Of a stretch of 64,000 nt of DNA, positions 47,301 to 59,700 are shown piece after piece. Below the pieces are notes generated by a model that was not told the DNA's origin, made no database searches, and saw nothing but the letters and a program-made list of their open reading frames with translations. Positions within the stretch are counted from its first letter, which is position 1. Every line of letters starts with the position of its first letter. Both the position numbers and the translations under genes were made by a program. The stretch is from Lomentospora prolificans (lineage: Eukaryota > Ascomycota > Sordariomycetes > Microascales > Microascaceae). The stretch spans positions 4,353,501 to 4,417,500 of the forward strand of contig JARFXM010000011.1 of NCBI GenBank assembly GCA_029532625.1, read 5' to 3'.

Positions 47301-50300
47301 CCTATTTCGACACGGGACAGTGATGTTTGTTTGTCCTTGTGCCGCGAATCGGACACATTTTCCTTGGGGCCGATTGCCGGATTGGCGAGAATCTCAAACC
47401 TGGCCGTCAAATAGGTTTCACGCACCAATACCACCCTAAAAGGTGGTGACAATATCAAACAGAAATCCCCACTGAAATATCCTCCGAGGCCTATCAATGT
47501 GGCTCTTCGGAGGATAGAATCAAAGAGCCGAAGAGGAGACGAAGGATTAAAGGGGCCGTGCAAGAGAGCATCGCGCACGTGCGATTTGCGGTAACATGCT
47601 GAAAGGCGAAGAAAAATAGGAGTGAGATGGACCAGAAATTAAGGCGCATTACCGTCGCCGAATAGGGCTTTCTAGAAGAACGAGTCCGCCTCTAGGGCTA
47701 ACCAGCCGGGCAGGTTCCGTTCAAGGGATTTTCAACACACCGCTCTATCTGAAGCTCGTTTGTTTTACGATACTCCTTCGACCTCGAGTTTATGTTCTAG
47801 ATACTAGTACTACTGGTTTAGGTTCTCTAGATGTTAGGTACCCAGCGCTGATGGTACTTCGTGAAATGTTCACGGAAGATTTGCGATTGAATCGGCCCAC
47901 TTAGACCGCCTTTTGACGAAAATTCCATTTCCCTCCGAACGTGCTAATAGCACGCGTGGAATCAAGCCGGAAGACTGTCAATGAAAGCCTTTCCAGGCCA
48001 AGATAGTGGAGTCTTGGCGCGTTTGTGATCAGGAATTCGAGGCCTTGGCGTTGTGGGAAGCTCATTTGGAGAGGACACTATTTTCTGCGAAGCGGTGAGT
48101 TCGGCCACGATTTTAAGATTAAAATGCGTGAATGACTACGAAGTAAACACATGCGCAGAGTAACTTCAACATCGCAGACCTCGCGGAGGTACAACAGAAA
48201 GATCTAGGCTGCCGTGTCTATCTGAATGGGAGAGATGGTGCGATTTGGGCATCGGAAACGGCTTTGTGTGTGCAGTGCTTTTTCGACTCGAGGCTTACCA
48301 CAAATGAAGAAGAATCCTCGTTTCCCGCGCCGGAGAAACGGCGAAAAAAGCTTGGTGATGTTGTCATTGATCAGATGACAACTTCTGATGCTCAAAAGGG
48401 ATTGATTACCCGTCAAGGGTCCCCTCCAGACCCCCTGCAAGATCAGCGTCATTGCTGCAGGGGGTGGGGACTCCTCAGGAAAGGGGTGTGCACAAGCTGA
48501 AAGAAAACGAGATGAGAAATGTTGGAATGAAAATGACAGGGGTGCCCACAGACCCACTCCCAACGGAGAACGAAGCCATCGAAGCCTCAAAGAACAAATT
48601 CTGTGGGCTTGGAAGTTGACTGACCGAATGAGGGATCAATTGCGGCTGCCACAGTGGATCGAATGGCTAGGATTGGCCCTAATACGCACACATGCACGGG
48701 AAGCTGACAAGCCTGTGGAGACACGAGAATTGGCATCGGAGCCCTGTGGCAGGGTTGCATGCAGGGCAACAGTACCAGGCAAGTCCTCCTCGGCGATACG
48801 GGAACGCGAGGGGAGGAAAGGGGGGAATATTCACGGCGCAAACCTCTAAAAACGCTCTCAAGGACGACAGAGGCAACTTGGCCGTCTTGTGGCGGACTGA
48901 GGCTGATCCAAACCACTGGAAGGTACCAGACATTTAAGGCTGCCTGACATGAGATGTCAAATGGCGGAGCCTCCTGCAATGCAACTCTGACGGGATAGCC
49001 TCAGGCTGGAAAGGCCTTTCAACGTCCGTTCCGGGAAAGTGAAATACACTCAAAGCACTTTGATCACGCCAACCGCTATACTGGAAAACCGGCCACTCTC
49101 GACCGTGCATGATGAGGAGAAAACTCCGTTGCTTGTGTGCCTCGGCTCGGCGCAAGAGCTGGTGCCCAGTGATCCATGGAGGTTGGCCCCAATAAAAAAT
49201 CCATTCACTTTGGTCTCTTAATTACAAGTACCTTCATAGGAGAGTGACAAAATGTCGAGACGTCTGTCTTGGAGTCAGGGCCCACCGCCCAGCCAAGCAA
49301 GTCTGGAGAACCTGGAGATAACATCCGCTACTCCACAGGAATCCAGAATGCTATTAGAGCAGGAGTGTTAGCGGTGGTGTCTTGAACCCTAACTTCTACG
49401 GGCCGTTTGCGGCATGCGCACCATTACATGAGTGATGTCTTGCCTGGCGCGTATGGGAGTCTCTGGTATATTATGACCTGCGAGATCTTCCGAAAGGCGG
49501 TCTCTCGGGTGTTGTATCATTCGAATGTTTATAAAATTGGGGGTCAATGGCGTGCCTTTGTTCCTGCAATCGGCAGGTTTTCAGCTGCTAATCGATCCCG
49601 GGATATTATCTAAAGGCGCCCGGGCGCCATTCTGTTCATGGTGGAAATTATGAGATGGGCGCTTAATCGCCGGCTCTCAGGGCCGACCACACAGTGGGTC
49701 CCTTCCATGATCACTGGAGGCGTCGTCAAGCACGCCAGCTAATAGCCCTTAAACTCCCCTAAAGTCAACCCTAGAACACAACACGGAAATCTTTGCGTGT
49801 TTTACCTACGAAAGAGGGGTCAATACTCTGCCATGTCTCAAGAACGAGCAAGAGCTTCTGACGAAAATGAAGCTCGTCTGACACAGTGCTCGTGCCTCTC
49901 GTAGCACGCGATTATCCCAAGTCAAGCATTTGAAACTATAGGGGGTAATTTCAGGCATGTGTCTCTTGCTCGGGGGCTTGAATGTGCTCCTTGTTCGTGC
50001 AGCAGCAGATTCATTTTCTGTTACCCCGTTCATCAGTGCGCTTTTCGTTGGAATTGACCTACGCGTTTTGAACATGGGGCGTACAAGAGGGGTGTCAACT
50101 TTAGTTAGGCAGCTGCAGGAATCAAGCCCCAAAGTGAATTTTAGGCTACCATGGAAGAGATTGGCGCAATTGCAAAAATACACGCCCTGCCCGATCGGTT
50201 CGCCAACTCATCAGGGTCATTAAAACTCGTGAGTCATCCATGAACTTATATGCCATGGCTCGAAGGGAGTGTACAGATCATTCGCATATGGCGGCATGCC

Positions 50301-53300
50301 TGCAAATATGAATTAATACAACTGGCAATCGTCTCGTCGAATGCCGGCCTGACCCTCAAGTAGTTGGTCGTGAGTCGAAGCCTAGGGCTGGCTAAGATCA
50401 ATGTCAAAGTTGGGGGCGATTGCCAACAAACCCTTGGTAATGCCACTGCATATTGATCAATGTGCGCAAATGAAACCCTCGTTCAAACGGTCTGTGGCGC
50501 GCCGAGTCCTTTGCCGCGGTATCCCTGAGGTAATCAAAGATGGGAAATTTGTCATTGAAGAGATAAACCCAAGACAAATATGCTGGCCATAAGGCTGCAT
50601 GCAGGAGGATCAACTTGTACCTTGGTAGAGCACCTCACCTGGGGTTATAGGGGTGTTTTCATAACCAAAGGGGAGGGTTCAGCCTGGCAAATTCCGCTCA
50701 GCTCCCAGTGACACTGAGCATGCAGCTAGCTGACCCAAGCCTCTGAAAATTGCAACCTTGACCTTTCCAGCCTATCTTTTTTTGGTTCAGGTGCCCAAGG
50801 CTTTCAGTGAATGAACAAGGGAATAAAGTACTCCCCCAGGACCCTGTGACCTCAAGGGATCCTTTGACCAACATTTCCGGAGGCTATGCGTGTCCTGGAC
50901 ACCTTGGGTGCTGAGGAACCGGATCGAAACCAGCCACCTTCTCATCTGGCACTGTCTAAAGTGGTATCTGGAGAGGGCTCTCCCACGTGTCATGGCGACA
51001 ACGCGCTCTCAACAGCAAGGGGAAACTTCGAAGATCGGATATCAACCCGAAAAGCTAGACGCCACGAATACCAACGATTACCAATTATAGAATACAAACC
51101 GGAGGTTGTGCCCTCAAATCCGCCCATTGCAGCGAAAGAACAAACAGTTCTCGAAGCTAGGCTGAGGACTGCGAAATACAACCAAGTAGGTATTACATGT
51201 AAGCGCTGCATAAGATGTAAACACAGCCGGGACAACAGAAATAGCTCGTAGACGGGAACCTCACTGTACTCGGTGGGCTCGTACTCTACGTCGAATCTCT
51301 CTAGCCAAAATTCTGTGGCTTGAGATCTATCTCTTAGATCAGTCCGGGTCGTGCGATAATGGCGTCCGGCGGCCCTTATGGCAGAAGTATCTTCAAATTT
51401 AGCGAACTAAGACTTCTTTAGTCTATGAGATGTCTTGGCCGACTCATCGGCCACGTCTGCGCGCGGGTATCGGCGGCCGAGGCCCTTCTTCTGTCGGAAT
51501 ATCCTTTTGTTAGAAGGTCCTCGTGGTACAGAAAGAATCCACACTGGTAAAACGCCTCTAGAGTATAATGCAGCTGGATGACTTGAGGACACGGCAAACG
51601 GACGCGCGCAGGAACCTGGTACGCGAGAGCAGACACTTGTATTAAAAGCAAAGGCGATCTGATAGGCGGTCGGCGAGGCTCTCTCGTACAGAAAAAATGG
51701 GACCGACAGGAGGTGGAGGGTTTGCGAAGGAGAATCAGATGGTCATCTTCATGTGGAACATTCAACGCTGGTCATACCTAATTACGACGAGGCTGAAGCG
51801 GGCTTCGTGTCACTTGCTTGTTGATGAGGGCCAATTACGCCGGCAAGTGCTGATTGCTGATATGGATCGTTGCCCTGATACAACCAAAAGCGAGTGCGTG
51901 CGTCGGTGATCAAGGCGTCATGGTCCGGTGGTAGCCCTGTCGTTTCCTGCCCCTCGTTTGTAACTCTTGGGCGACTCTGACTCTCACCACCCTCTTTTCT
52001 TCCAGGCACAGACAGGTGAGACGCAATACACAGACCGGACCACGACCTGTTCTTCACAATATGTTGGCAGCGACGATCGACGGCGTCTCTGCGTTGGACC
52101 CCTAATCGCCCTCATGCGAATCCACGGATCCACTTGGCTGTGTGTCTCTTGTTAAAATGTTCCCGACTTACCGGGGTTTGCATACTCTATCGTGTTACTA
52201 ATATTGCTCAGTTATGCACGACGATCTGGAGACGTTCAATGCGATCATATCCATGCCCCCTTCAGAAACAAGCAATGCGATAGCTCCAAATATGGTATGT
52301 ACCTCGGAACAAAAGTCGGCGGAATTCCTCCATCGTCGTCGCTACAAATACCTGGATATCGGCCCAACAATTCAAGGGCTTCGTAAAGTGGTCGTCTGCC
52401 AAAGAGCTGAGAGGGAAATCGGGCTCCACCCGAAATACCAGGACGAGTGGATTCGAATCAGGTTTGCAGAGGACGAATCTGGTCGTGTAATTTCGAGGCC
52501 TTCGACGAACGTTCGCTGCAGGAGGGCGAAGACGAGTCCCGCTCAGAAGATGTAACCATATTACGTGTGGGATCTCAGCTCCAGTCTTGCTGGCATTTTG
52601 GCCAGCACAATTCTGGAAGTAATGGACTGGACGAACAGATCATAGTGTTGAAAATTTTTTAAAATTAAACACCTCTAGGGTTTCTGTGAGAACCAGGGTT
52701 GACCAAGAAATCGAGAGAATCTATAATAGTCCGACACACACCCCCTGGGACAGAGCACCCAACTATCGTCAGACAGGATTTTAAATCATTAGTGGTCCAT
52801 TTTTTTCTCCTGCGCGCTCATCAATAAACAGGCTGGGGAAGTTTTGGCTTGCACAAGGAATGACCCAAGTCAGGAGGGTATTATCCCTTATGAAGCACAA
52901 TAGGTAATTAACAAATTACCACAACCACGCCTTCGCACGCCGCATCGTACCAGCGTGCATACCTTTCTCAGTCGATGTAGTTAGATAGGACCGGCACCCC
53001 GTTCGCAAGCTGCAACGATAAGTCGGGAAAAGGAAGCAGCTATCGGCAGGTGTCTGTAGCAAATGCCGTAGTTCAGTTTTGGCCTCCCGTGCCGGTTGAC
53101 GGGACGAATATCCACGTATCCCTCTACCCTTGATTTAGCAACCAGGACATGCTGTCGGCCTTGTTTCATTTCAAAGTGTCGAGGATCCACCAAGAAGAGA
53201 GATGAGAAAACGGAGATACTTTGTCAGAGCGATCTTTACTTGTGGAGAGGAAATGGGTGTATCATTTGCCAGACTATACGAGCACCAGCGCTACGATAGG

Positions 53301-53955
53301 GAATAACACTTTGAAAACCTAGAACAGAAATAAAGATAAAAAGAATGGTAGGATTACCATTGCTTTGTATTGCTTTGCCATATCCCTAAAAAAATTTCTG
53401 ACCACAGTGCTTACCTAGCTAAGAGTGACAACGAGTTGTGATGACATTGATGGGAATAGTTAGTGGGTTTTCCTTTAATAGCCTTGGCCTCCACGAGCGG
53501 CGTGTTTTGGGGCCTTATCCAGGAAAATGTCCCCTTCTCCTTTCTTCAGGTTCATTGATAATCCAGTCCTTTTAATCGGTAACCCCGTGTGGGAAATACG
53601 TATTATCCTTGGGGGTGGAGACCCACACGCCCCTCTCTAATTACACGCCCCCTTTATGCTGGAGACCGTGTACAAAGTCTTCATGTACTGATTTCCAGGA
53701 GGTACTTGCCTACCTGACCTGGGGGCTGGCTTGGCGCGACACCCCCTTTCCCTGTATTGAACCCTATTGTCTCGTACGAGCCCTGGCCAGGCACTCACTT
53801 CACACTCGTCTACTTCGTAGTTGGCACTTTCTTCATTGTGCACCGCTTTTTTCCACCCCACCCCCAGTCATCTCGTCTTCATACATAAGGAACAGCCATC
53901 TCCCACCTCCAGAGCTTCCTCGTTCTTCTCGCCCAGCATTCAAGACCACTTTGAG

Positions 53956-53963
53956 TTATATAT
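53956..53963 (+). promoter_or_regulatory. TATA-like element before the short Pro-rich ORF
   Basis: A TATATATA-type run in GAGTTATATATATCC, followed by CT-rich sequence. It lies within the only transcript-like context of the gene-poor region. Confidence 0.3.
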
Positions 53964-54143
53964 ATCCTCCAAGGATCTTCAGAAACTAACCTCTCGCAAC
54001 TCGTGCAGTCTCGAAGCATACTGCTTGCACCAAGGATACAAGACGCCAGTCTCATCCCTCTTAAACAACCACTTACACAGTTCGAGGATCACATTGCCTC
54101 GACCTACTCAACACCAAACACCAAGCTCTTTACAACCATTCCA

Positions 54144-54254
54144 ATGGCTCACTCTGCCGCCTGCGAGATGCCCGCCCAGCGCCCTTCTCAGCTTCCTCCT
54201 TGCCCCGGCCCCCCACCGAGCAGGCCCCTCCCTCCTCTACCCAAGAAGGGCTAA
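54144..54254 (+). CDS. candidate short Pro-rich peptide gene (36 aa)
   Basis: The ORF starts at an ATG in a good fungal context (ACCATTCCAATGGCT) and follows roughly 300 bases of CAA/CT-rich, purine-poor sequence resembling a transcribed leader. A TATATATA element lies about 190 bases upstream. The peptide (MAHSAACEMPAQ..) is 36 aa, with a proline-rich second half ending RPLPPLPKKG. RPLPPLP fits the class I SH3-ligand pattern. A second short ORF (32 aa, beginning MACFLYYQ) begins at 54361 in a similar context. No homology is recognised; an uORF or a non-coding transcript are equally possible. Confidence 0.3.
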   Translation: MAHSAACEMPAQRPSQLPPCPGPPPSRPLPPLPKKG

Positions 54255-57200
54255 AGAGGACGCAGCGCAATGCCTGACATTTCCCTGCTACCTCTCGCTT
54301 CAGCAGTTATCTCTTCGGAATCGTTTCCTGATCGTTATCGCTCCCTGACTTAAACAACACCATGGCTTGTTTTCTCTACTATCAACAAAACACTCTTACC
54401 GCTCTTGACACCCACAGCACCGGCCTGCCGTCTGTCTGCAATACTCTCCCGGCGGTCTAAGTGCGTCGATGACAGGAGCTGGCCCGAAGTCGATACTCCA
54501 AAGCATTCACCTGTTGCACATGGCAGAATTATCGGCTTCTATGATTGCTCAAATTCCTATTGTGCGATCAAGTGGCTGTTGGCTTCTTTGTTCATTTATT
54601 GGCTTTCCAATTGGCAAGTCCCAGTCCGAGCCGGAATGAACAAGACGGCATGCCGCAGCCTGCAGCACTGGGAACCAACTCAGCCGCCCTCTAATTATCT
54701 CGACTTGAGCACTCGATGAAACATTACGCGCCATGTGGGCTGGGCCACGCGGCTGCGCTCCCTACTTTCCCTTCCGGCGCACTTATGCGCTGTCGACCAT
54801 TTTACCGATCACCTTTTAATACCGCTTACCATCCATCCCTACACTGGTTTTAATTGGCCTCTGCATCCGTCTCTTTTCTTCATCTTTACCCCATCGGAGC
54901 GGGGTGTTTCATCGTTGGGCTCAGCCTAGTCTTCTGTATTATTACCACCTTTTCTATCTGGATATGCAGCCTTCTTGCCGCCCTTTGAGCCGTCGACGCT
55001 TGGAATAGGAGGATAGGCGCAGAGCTATCTTTTGGATACCCCCTTATCACACAACGAACTTGCCCATGGCAATTGGATATGAGTTAAGGAGAAATTGAGC
55101 AAATATTTTGACGTTAATGATTTTAGGCCAGCAATTTAATGGTCACAGGATATACAAAAGGAATTAACTTGGGAATCTTGCTTCACGGAGTTCGAGATGT
55201 ATTATTATTATCCGCCCGCTCTTAGCGAGCGTCGACGCACTGGATTGGCTTTCGTTTTTCGTTCCCCTTTTTTTTTTTTTTCGCTCAATACATTAAGGAT
55301 TATTATCCACACAACGCTGCTTTGTACATTTCCGTCTGGTGAACTGTGCTTCGAACTCGGTGAACCATATCATTAATACCTTTCATATGCGGCATTTCCA
55401 TCCTCTAGGTTGGGCGCCTTTCTCATATAGCCGCGACCTGTCCTTCCGCAAACATTGCATGGGTCAAGGCCGTTGGCCACTCGGGCGCGACCCTCCTTCC
55501 CGAGCCGCCGCATGCAACCTTGAATATGGCCGTCTTCCGAGGTCTGATGTGCCCATGCGCCTCTTGTTAGTCTCTATTATTCATTTCTTTTCAAGGCTGA
55601 AATGAATGAGGTCGTATTGGCCCGCTGGCTATCCGGTAGAGACGCGGAACCTTGCTTCTAGCACTTTGGTTCTCCTCCACATAGTGCTTTCGACTCGTCA
55701 CAGCACGCGCAGCGCACGGCCGTGATGTCAGAAGCTCTGCTCTACCGCAGAGAACAACAAAGCCTGGTGTGCTGCGGGGACGGCACGATGTTGGGCGCAG
55801 ATTCGCCCAGAAACCCTTGCTTCTCAAACCGGTTCCGTTTTTCTTGCAGAGAGCTTACGACTGGTACCATTTCAGACGGTTTCCGCCTGACGTGGTCTCC
55901 TAGAGCAGGCTAGGTATTTACTCGCTGTGTTTCAGCTACGTCAATACAAGCTTTCGATCACGCTATGAAGGTATGGCTGCCCCTAGCTTCGACCGAGTCA
56001 TGTTCTCAGGTCCCATGCTTGCACTTGATCTCAGGGAAGGTGTATACGCACAAGGTGGGCGATCGCCATGAGGTAGAGCTAGCTTAACCACCTCAATCAG
56101 GTAAAGGGCGAATGCTAGTTGAGCTGGGCAAGAGGAGACGGGCCGGGTAAGTGAGACAGAACCTTGGCCTGAAGGAATGGCCGGAGCTGTGGGTCTGACC
56201 TAGCAAACTCTATCAAGGGCCCGATCGGAAGCGGACATGGCTGTTTAGGCATAGTTTTATCCGCCACAGCGGGGAGGAGAGTCGCTCAACGGGATTGTCG
56301 CTGCAAGTTGCGAAGACAGTGGCGGCCGCGTTTTTTTGGTCTCGTCACGGGCGCAGATGCCCATGACTACCTAGGCTGTTTTGGGATGGAGCTGCCCGAA
56401 TCTGAGATGAGCCATTCATGGCTTGTCCAAGCCGAAGAAGGTATCCGACTTGAGTGTCCAGCTATGGTGGACTGAATAGTTGAAAAGTACATTCCCCAAA
56501 TCTTGACCCACTGAGGAGGAGTATGCCGCAAATGGCGGTTGACTCGAGCTGAAAGCATCCGTGAGCACCGAGGCACGGCCTGTCTCGTCAAGGAAAGGTG
56601 AGGTGTGATCTAAGTGAATAGTGCCGCCGGTGGACTATATCTCGATCGATTGTGACGACATCATCAAGAATTGTTAAGATCAAGTCTACCTTGGATGAAT
56701 GTACCTGTCCAGGGAGGTTGACATTGCTGTCGCGAGGGGCAGTGCGCACTTTCAGATGACAGCGGAGATCCATATTTTTGACTGGGATTCAAGCTTTAAA
56801 GTTCTCATATGACTCGTGCATATCGGCCTGGGAATACCATTCATCGCGGTAAGGAAACCTAAAAACAGCCGATGATTGCTGGCCTCAGAGCGCCTTCCAA
56901 CAACCCCGGCTCGCGGTGCGGACGAAGGGACTCGAAGATCGAGGTTGACTTGCAAGAAGGTGTTTGAGTAGGCGCCGGGCCTGTTGATTGGCTCTTTTAC
57001 ACTGCTGACATCATCTACGCTGCGGGAGGGCTTTTGGCTGAAGAAACTCAAGAACCTGAAAATCCCCCGAACAGAGTCGCAGTGACTTCAATCCTCTATG
57101 TATTTGGCGCACGGCTTGTTGTACCCGATACGCTCCTAAGTAACTGGGTTAATCGGGAGGCTCTTGTCCTCTGTTTCAGGCTGTGAGTGCACAGATCATA

Positions 57201-58239
57201 TTGCGACTGTGATGACTTTACGCGCGCTAACATTTCACCACGAAGCCAGCATCTTGACGCCCATCCTCGGAAGAATTCAGGGAGGACTGTACGGCGAGGC
57301 TTGCATTGCTCGACGAAGGCCACCCCACAATCAAGTCACTGGGCCCCATGACTAGCCAAGACGTTCTCTAGGATCGCAAGAATATGAGACCACGTCGAGA
57401 GCCATCTCCTCGCGCTCCTGAATGCCAATCCAGTATCGTACCTTTTCGAGGAGTGTGACGGGAGGAGGTTTGGCCATGGGCATCCTTTCGAGTCCCACAT
57501 GTATCATGATCATAAGCCGGTCTATGGTTGCGGACGTAACCTCCGTCGCGGGTTGCCGGTCGCCTAAAGTGGGAATTACTTTGACGGTGGAAACTAAGAG
57601 AGGGCCCAACGTGGTCTCTCTTTGTGAGTCGCCTGTACGCCCTTCAATGATGCAAGATCTACAGCGTCCATATGATGCCGTTGACCTGTGGGCACGCGAT
57701 GGAGGTTTCGACAAGCTCAATCCGTCGCCACCCGAGGGCTGGAGACGCGGTATGGTTGCCCAGCATTTGGTTCCCTGGCCGGATTGATATGACATTTGTC
57801 ACAGTTAGCGACCGTATCGTTGATCTGTTCTGAAGAACGAGCTTGGCACCCAAAGAGAGATTGGGCTATTCTCCTTGTCTCTCACCCTTCCCGCGTCCTT
57901 TATTCTTTGCTCCGTCTTGCTCCATTCAGATACCCGAGAACCTTGGTCTACCCCGGGCTGTATCCTAGGACCGTATTTCCTCCATCGCTGAACCATGCCC
58001 GATCCGAAGGCCTACACCCCGGGCTAGATTTACGCCATCCTTCCTGAATACGTCGCAGTGCAAGCTTTTCTCTATGATAGGCATGAGTTACCCGATTCCT
58101 TCGATCCACAGAATACTAATGGATACACCCTCGGTAGAATCGCAAAGTACTATGTCGTCGTTGCTACACTTCCCTCGGGTGAGTATGGCCTCATTTCAGC
58201 AGCAACTATATCTAGAGATATGCTACGTAGTCTCTTTTA
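54255..58239. other. gene-poor region, right part
   Basis: No supported gene. The stretch 57352-57795 is open on both strands for more than 120 codons without recognisable motifs. A poly(T)14 run lies at 55268-55281. Confidence 0.4.
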
Positions 58240-58870
58240 CCCCGTTTCTAAAGCGGAATAATCTTAGGATGTCTCCATTGGCCGGGTAGTATTCCCTCCT
58301 CTAGCGAGGCTCAGAACATTGCCAGGACTTGATTTTTAACTGCTGGCCATGTCTGTTGCCAGACTACTGTTGGCAATCCGTATTCTCCCAGGGAATCCCA
58401 GGACTTCACTGCGAAGAGCTAGCGTTCTACCTCTTCCATTGTGATGTCCGGCGTGGTGATGGCTTCTTCCCCCTGAGGCTGTGTATCCTCGTCATCAAGA
58501 TGGTCCAGGAGTGGGGGAAAGAAAGCCGCCAGTAACTCCGCGGCCTGCTCTTTGCCGTTCGTCGTGCGTGACCCGTCTGATCTTGCAAGCTGAAGCACCC
58601 TGCCGAACGATGTGTCTTCTCCTGGCTTCATGTACTTGGTCACCTTCCAGATATTGTTGTTATCAGCCAGGAATTCCTTCCAGTGGCTCTTCTCCTGTTG
58701 TCTAATTGCATCATGGTATTGTTTGGCCGCCCTTTTGGTGGTGTCTTCCAGTCTCGTTGAAGACCTCCAGGCACGCCTTTGGGCTCTAGCGTGGTTCCTC
58801 CGGCATGTGTAGAGACTGATAGTACTTGTTCTGTATCCAAGTCGTTTCTTATCTCAAGTATACTTCGAAG
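58240..58870 (-). mobile_element. decayed Tad1-like LINE (non-LTR retrotransposon) fragment, RT upstream region
   Basis: Read on the minus strand from about 58830 downwards, one main frame gives RRNHARAQRRAW, KRAAKQYHDAIRQQ, ADNNNIWKVTKYMKPGEDTSFG, then ITMEEVER-stop-LFAVKSW, GLPTVVWQQTWPAVKNQVL, ASLEEGILPGQWRH and KIIPL. This is the linker and first reverse-transcriptase segment shared by fungal Tad1-clade LINEs. It is interrupted by at least three stops. One replaces an expected CAG by TAG, and the expected KAPGED reads as DSLGEY, which fits C-to-T RIP-like damage. The rest of the RT, including the catalytic motif, is absent. It cannot be active. Confidence 0.7.
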
Positions 58871-58999
58871 CCCCTACCTGTCCTCCTAATATATTAGTGG
58901 TACTACTTATATCTATTTATAATGCCTTTTTAGGGTTACTAGATGTTACAGGTAGAAACCACAGGGATGGCTTCCCTGTTCTGAGTCTGATCTTCCTTA

Positions 59000-59700
59000 C
59001 TCGTTCCTCCTACACTTATTTGTTCAATCTATCCACTTCTTGCTCTAGCTCCCTTCACGTCTTGCCAAATGACCTCGCCAGGGCTTCTCTGGCTTCCACC
59101 CGCAGTCGCTTCTTCTCTCCCTCTTCCACCTCTTCTCTGGCTGCGGGCCTCTTCTTCGTGTTGCTCGCAACTTCTATCAGCTTCTGCTCCAGTTCTATGG
59201 CGCGCAGTTCCATCTTTGCCACCTCTACCTTCAACCCGTCCTTTTCTTTCTTGGAGTTGACTTCTTTCTCCAGAAACTTTCATTCGATCATTTGTTCCTC
59301 ATAGATGTGTCATCATTGTCAATACATCTATCTCAATATCACTATAATCAGTCAGTTCTTGTTGAGCTGACTATGGAGGTTGAGTATTGCTTCTCAGTAG
59401 TAAAGATTCAAAGATTTGATGATGGTTATTCTAAGTTCCCTCCTTCTCTCTGGGTGTACTGGCTGTCCTCTTATAAAAACTTGGCCCCTACTAGCTTGGT
59501 TAGGACTAGTTCTTGTGTGAGATGCCTGGCACTTGTAGCACTTTGGTGGATTCCTCCAGTATCCTTTCCAGTTCCTGCAACACTACAAGTCGACCTTGGA
59601 TTATTCATGCCCAGGGTTCCTATATTGCTACTACTAGTATATCCTCGATACCTTCCTGTCATTTACCAAACTCGTTAATACACTCTGCTGCGTTTTTGTA
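59000..59700 (-). mobile_element. coiled-coil ORF relic, probably transposon ORF1-like
   Basis: On the minus strand, 59050-59290 gives a heptad-rich stretch (KFLEKEVNSKKEKDGLK, MELRAIELEQKLIE, GEKKRLRVEAREALARSFGK) with in-frame TGA codons where CGA would fit. Further upstream (59300-59700) is fragmented Glu/Leu-rich sequence such as VLQELERILEESTKVLQ. Position and orientation just 5' of the LINE fragment suggest its ORF1, or another decayed gene next to it. No zinc-knuckle was identified. Confidence 0.4.

Larger units (their letters stand above)
40900..54143. other. gene-poor region, left part (13 kb)
   Basis: No gene I can support. All six frames are interrupted often; the longest open stretches (about 130 codons) show no domain. 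Separately listed items inside are an (AC) microsatellite and an exon-like stretch at 44027-44305. Base composition by eye is not strongly AT-rich, so this is not a typical heavily RIPed AT isochore. No intact transposon ends or tRNA were found. Confidence 0.45.

Noticed and set aside
49615..49628. 14-bp perfect GC palindrome (GGCGCCCGGGCGCC)
   Set aside because: Isolated, with no neighbouring element or terminator-like T run; could be chance.
50600..50690. tRNA-like stretch (TTGGTAGAGCACCTC, later GGGTTCAGCC)
   Set aside because: The sequence before the D-loop cannot pair with GAGC to make a D stem, and no acceptor stem could be formed even allowing an intron.
57352..57795. Stretch open on both strands for over 120 codons
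   Set aside because: Neither translation shows a recognisable family, splice framework or consistent coding composition.
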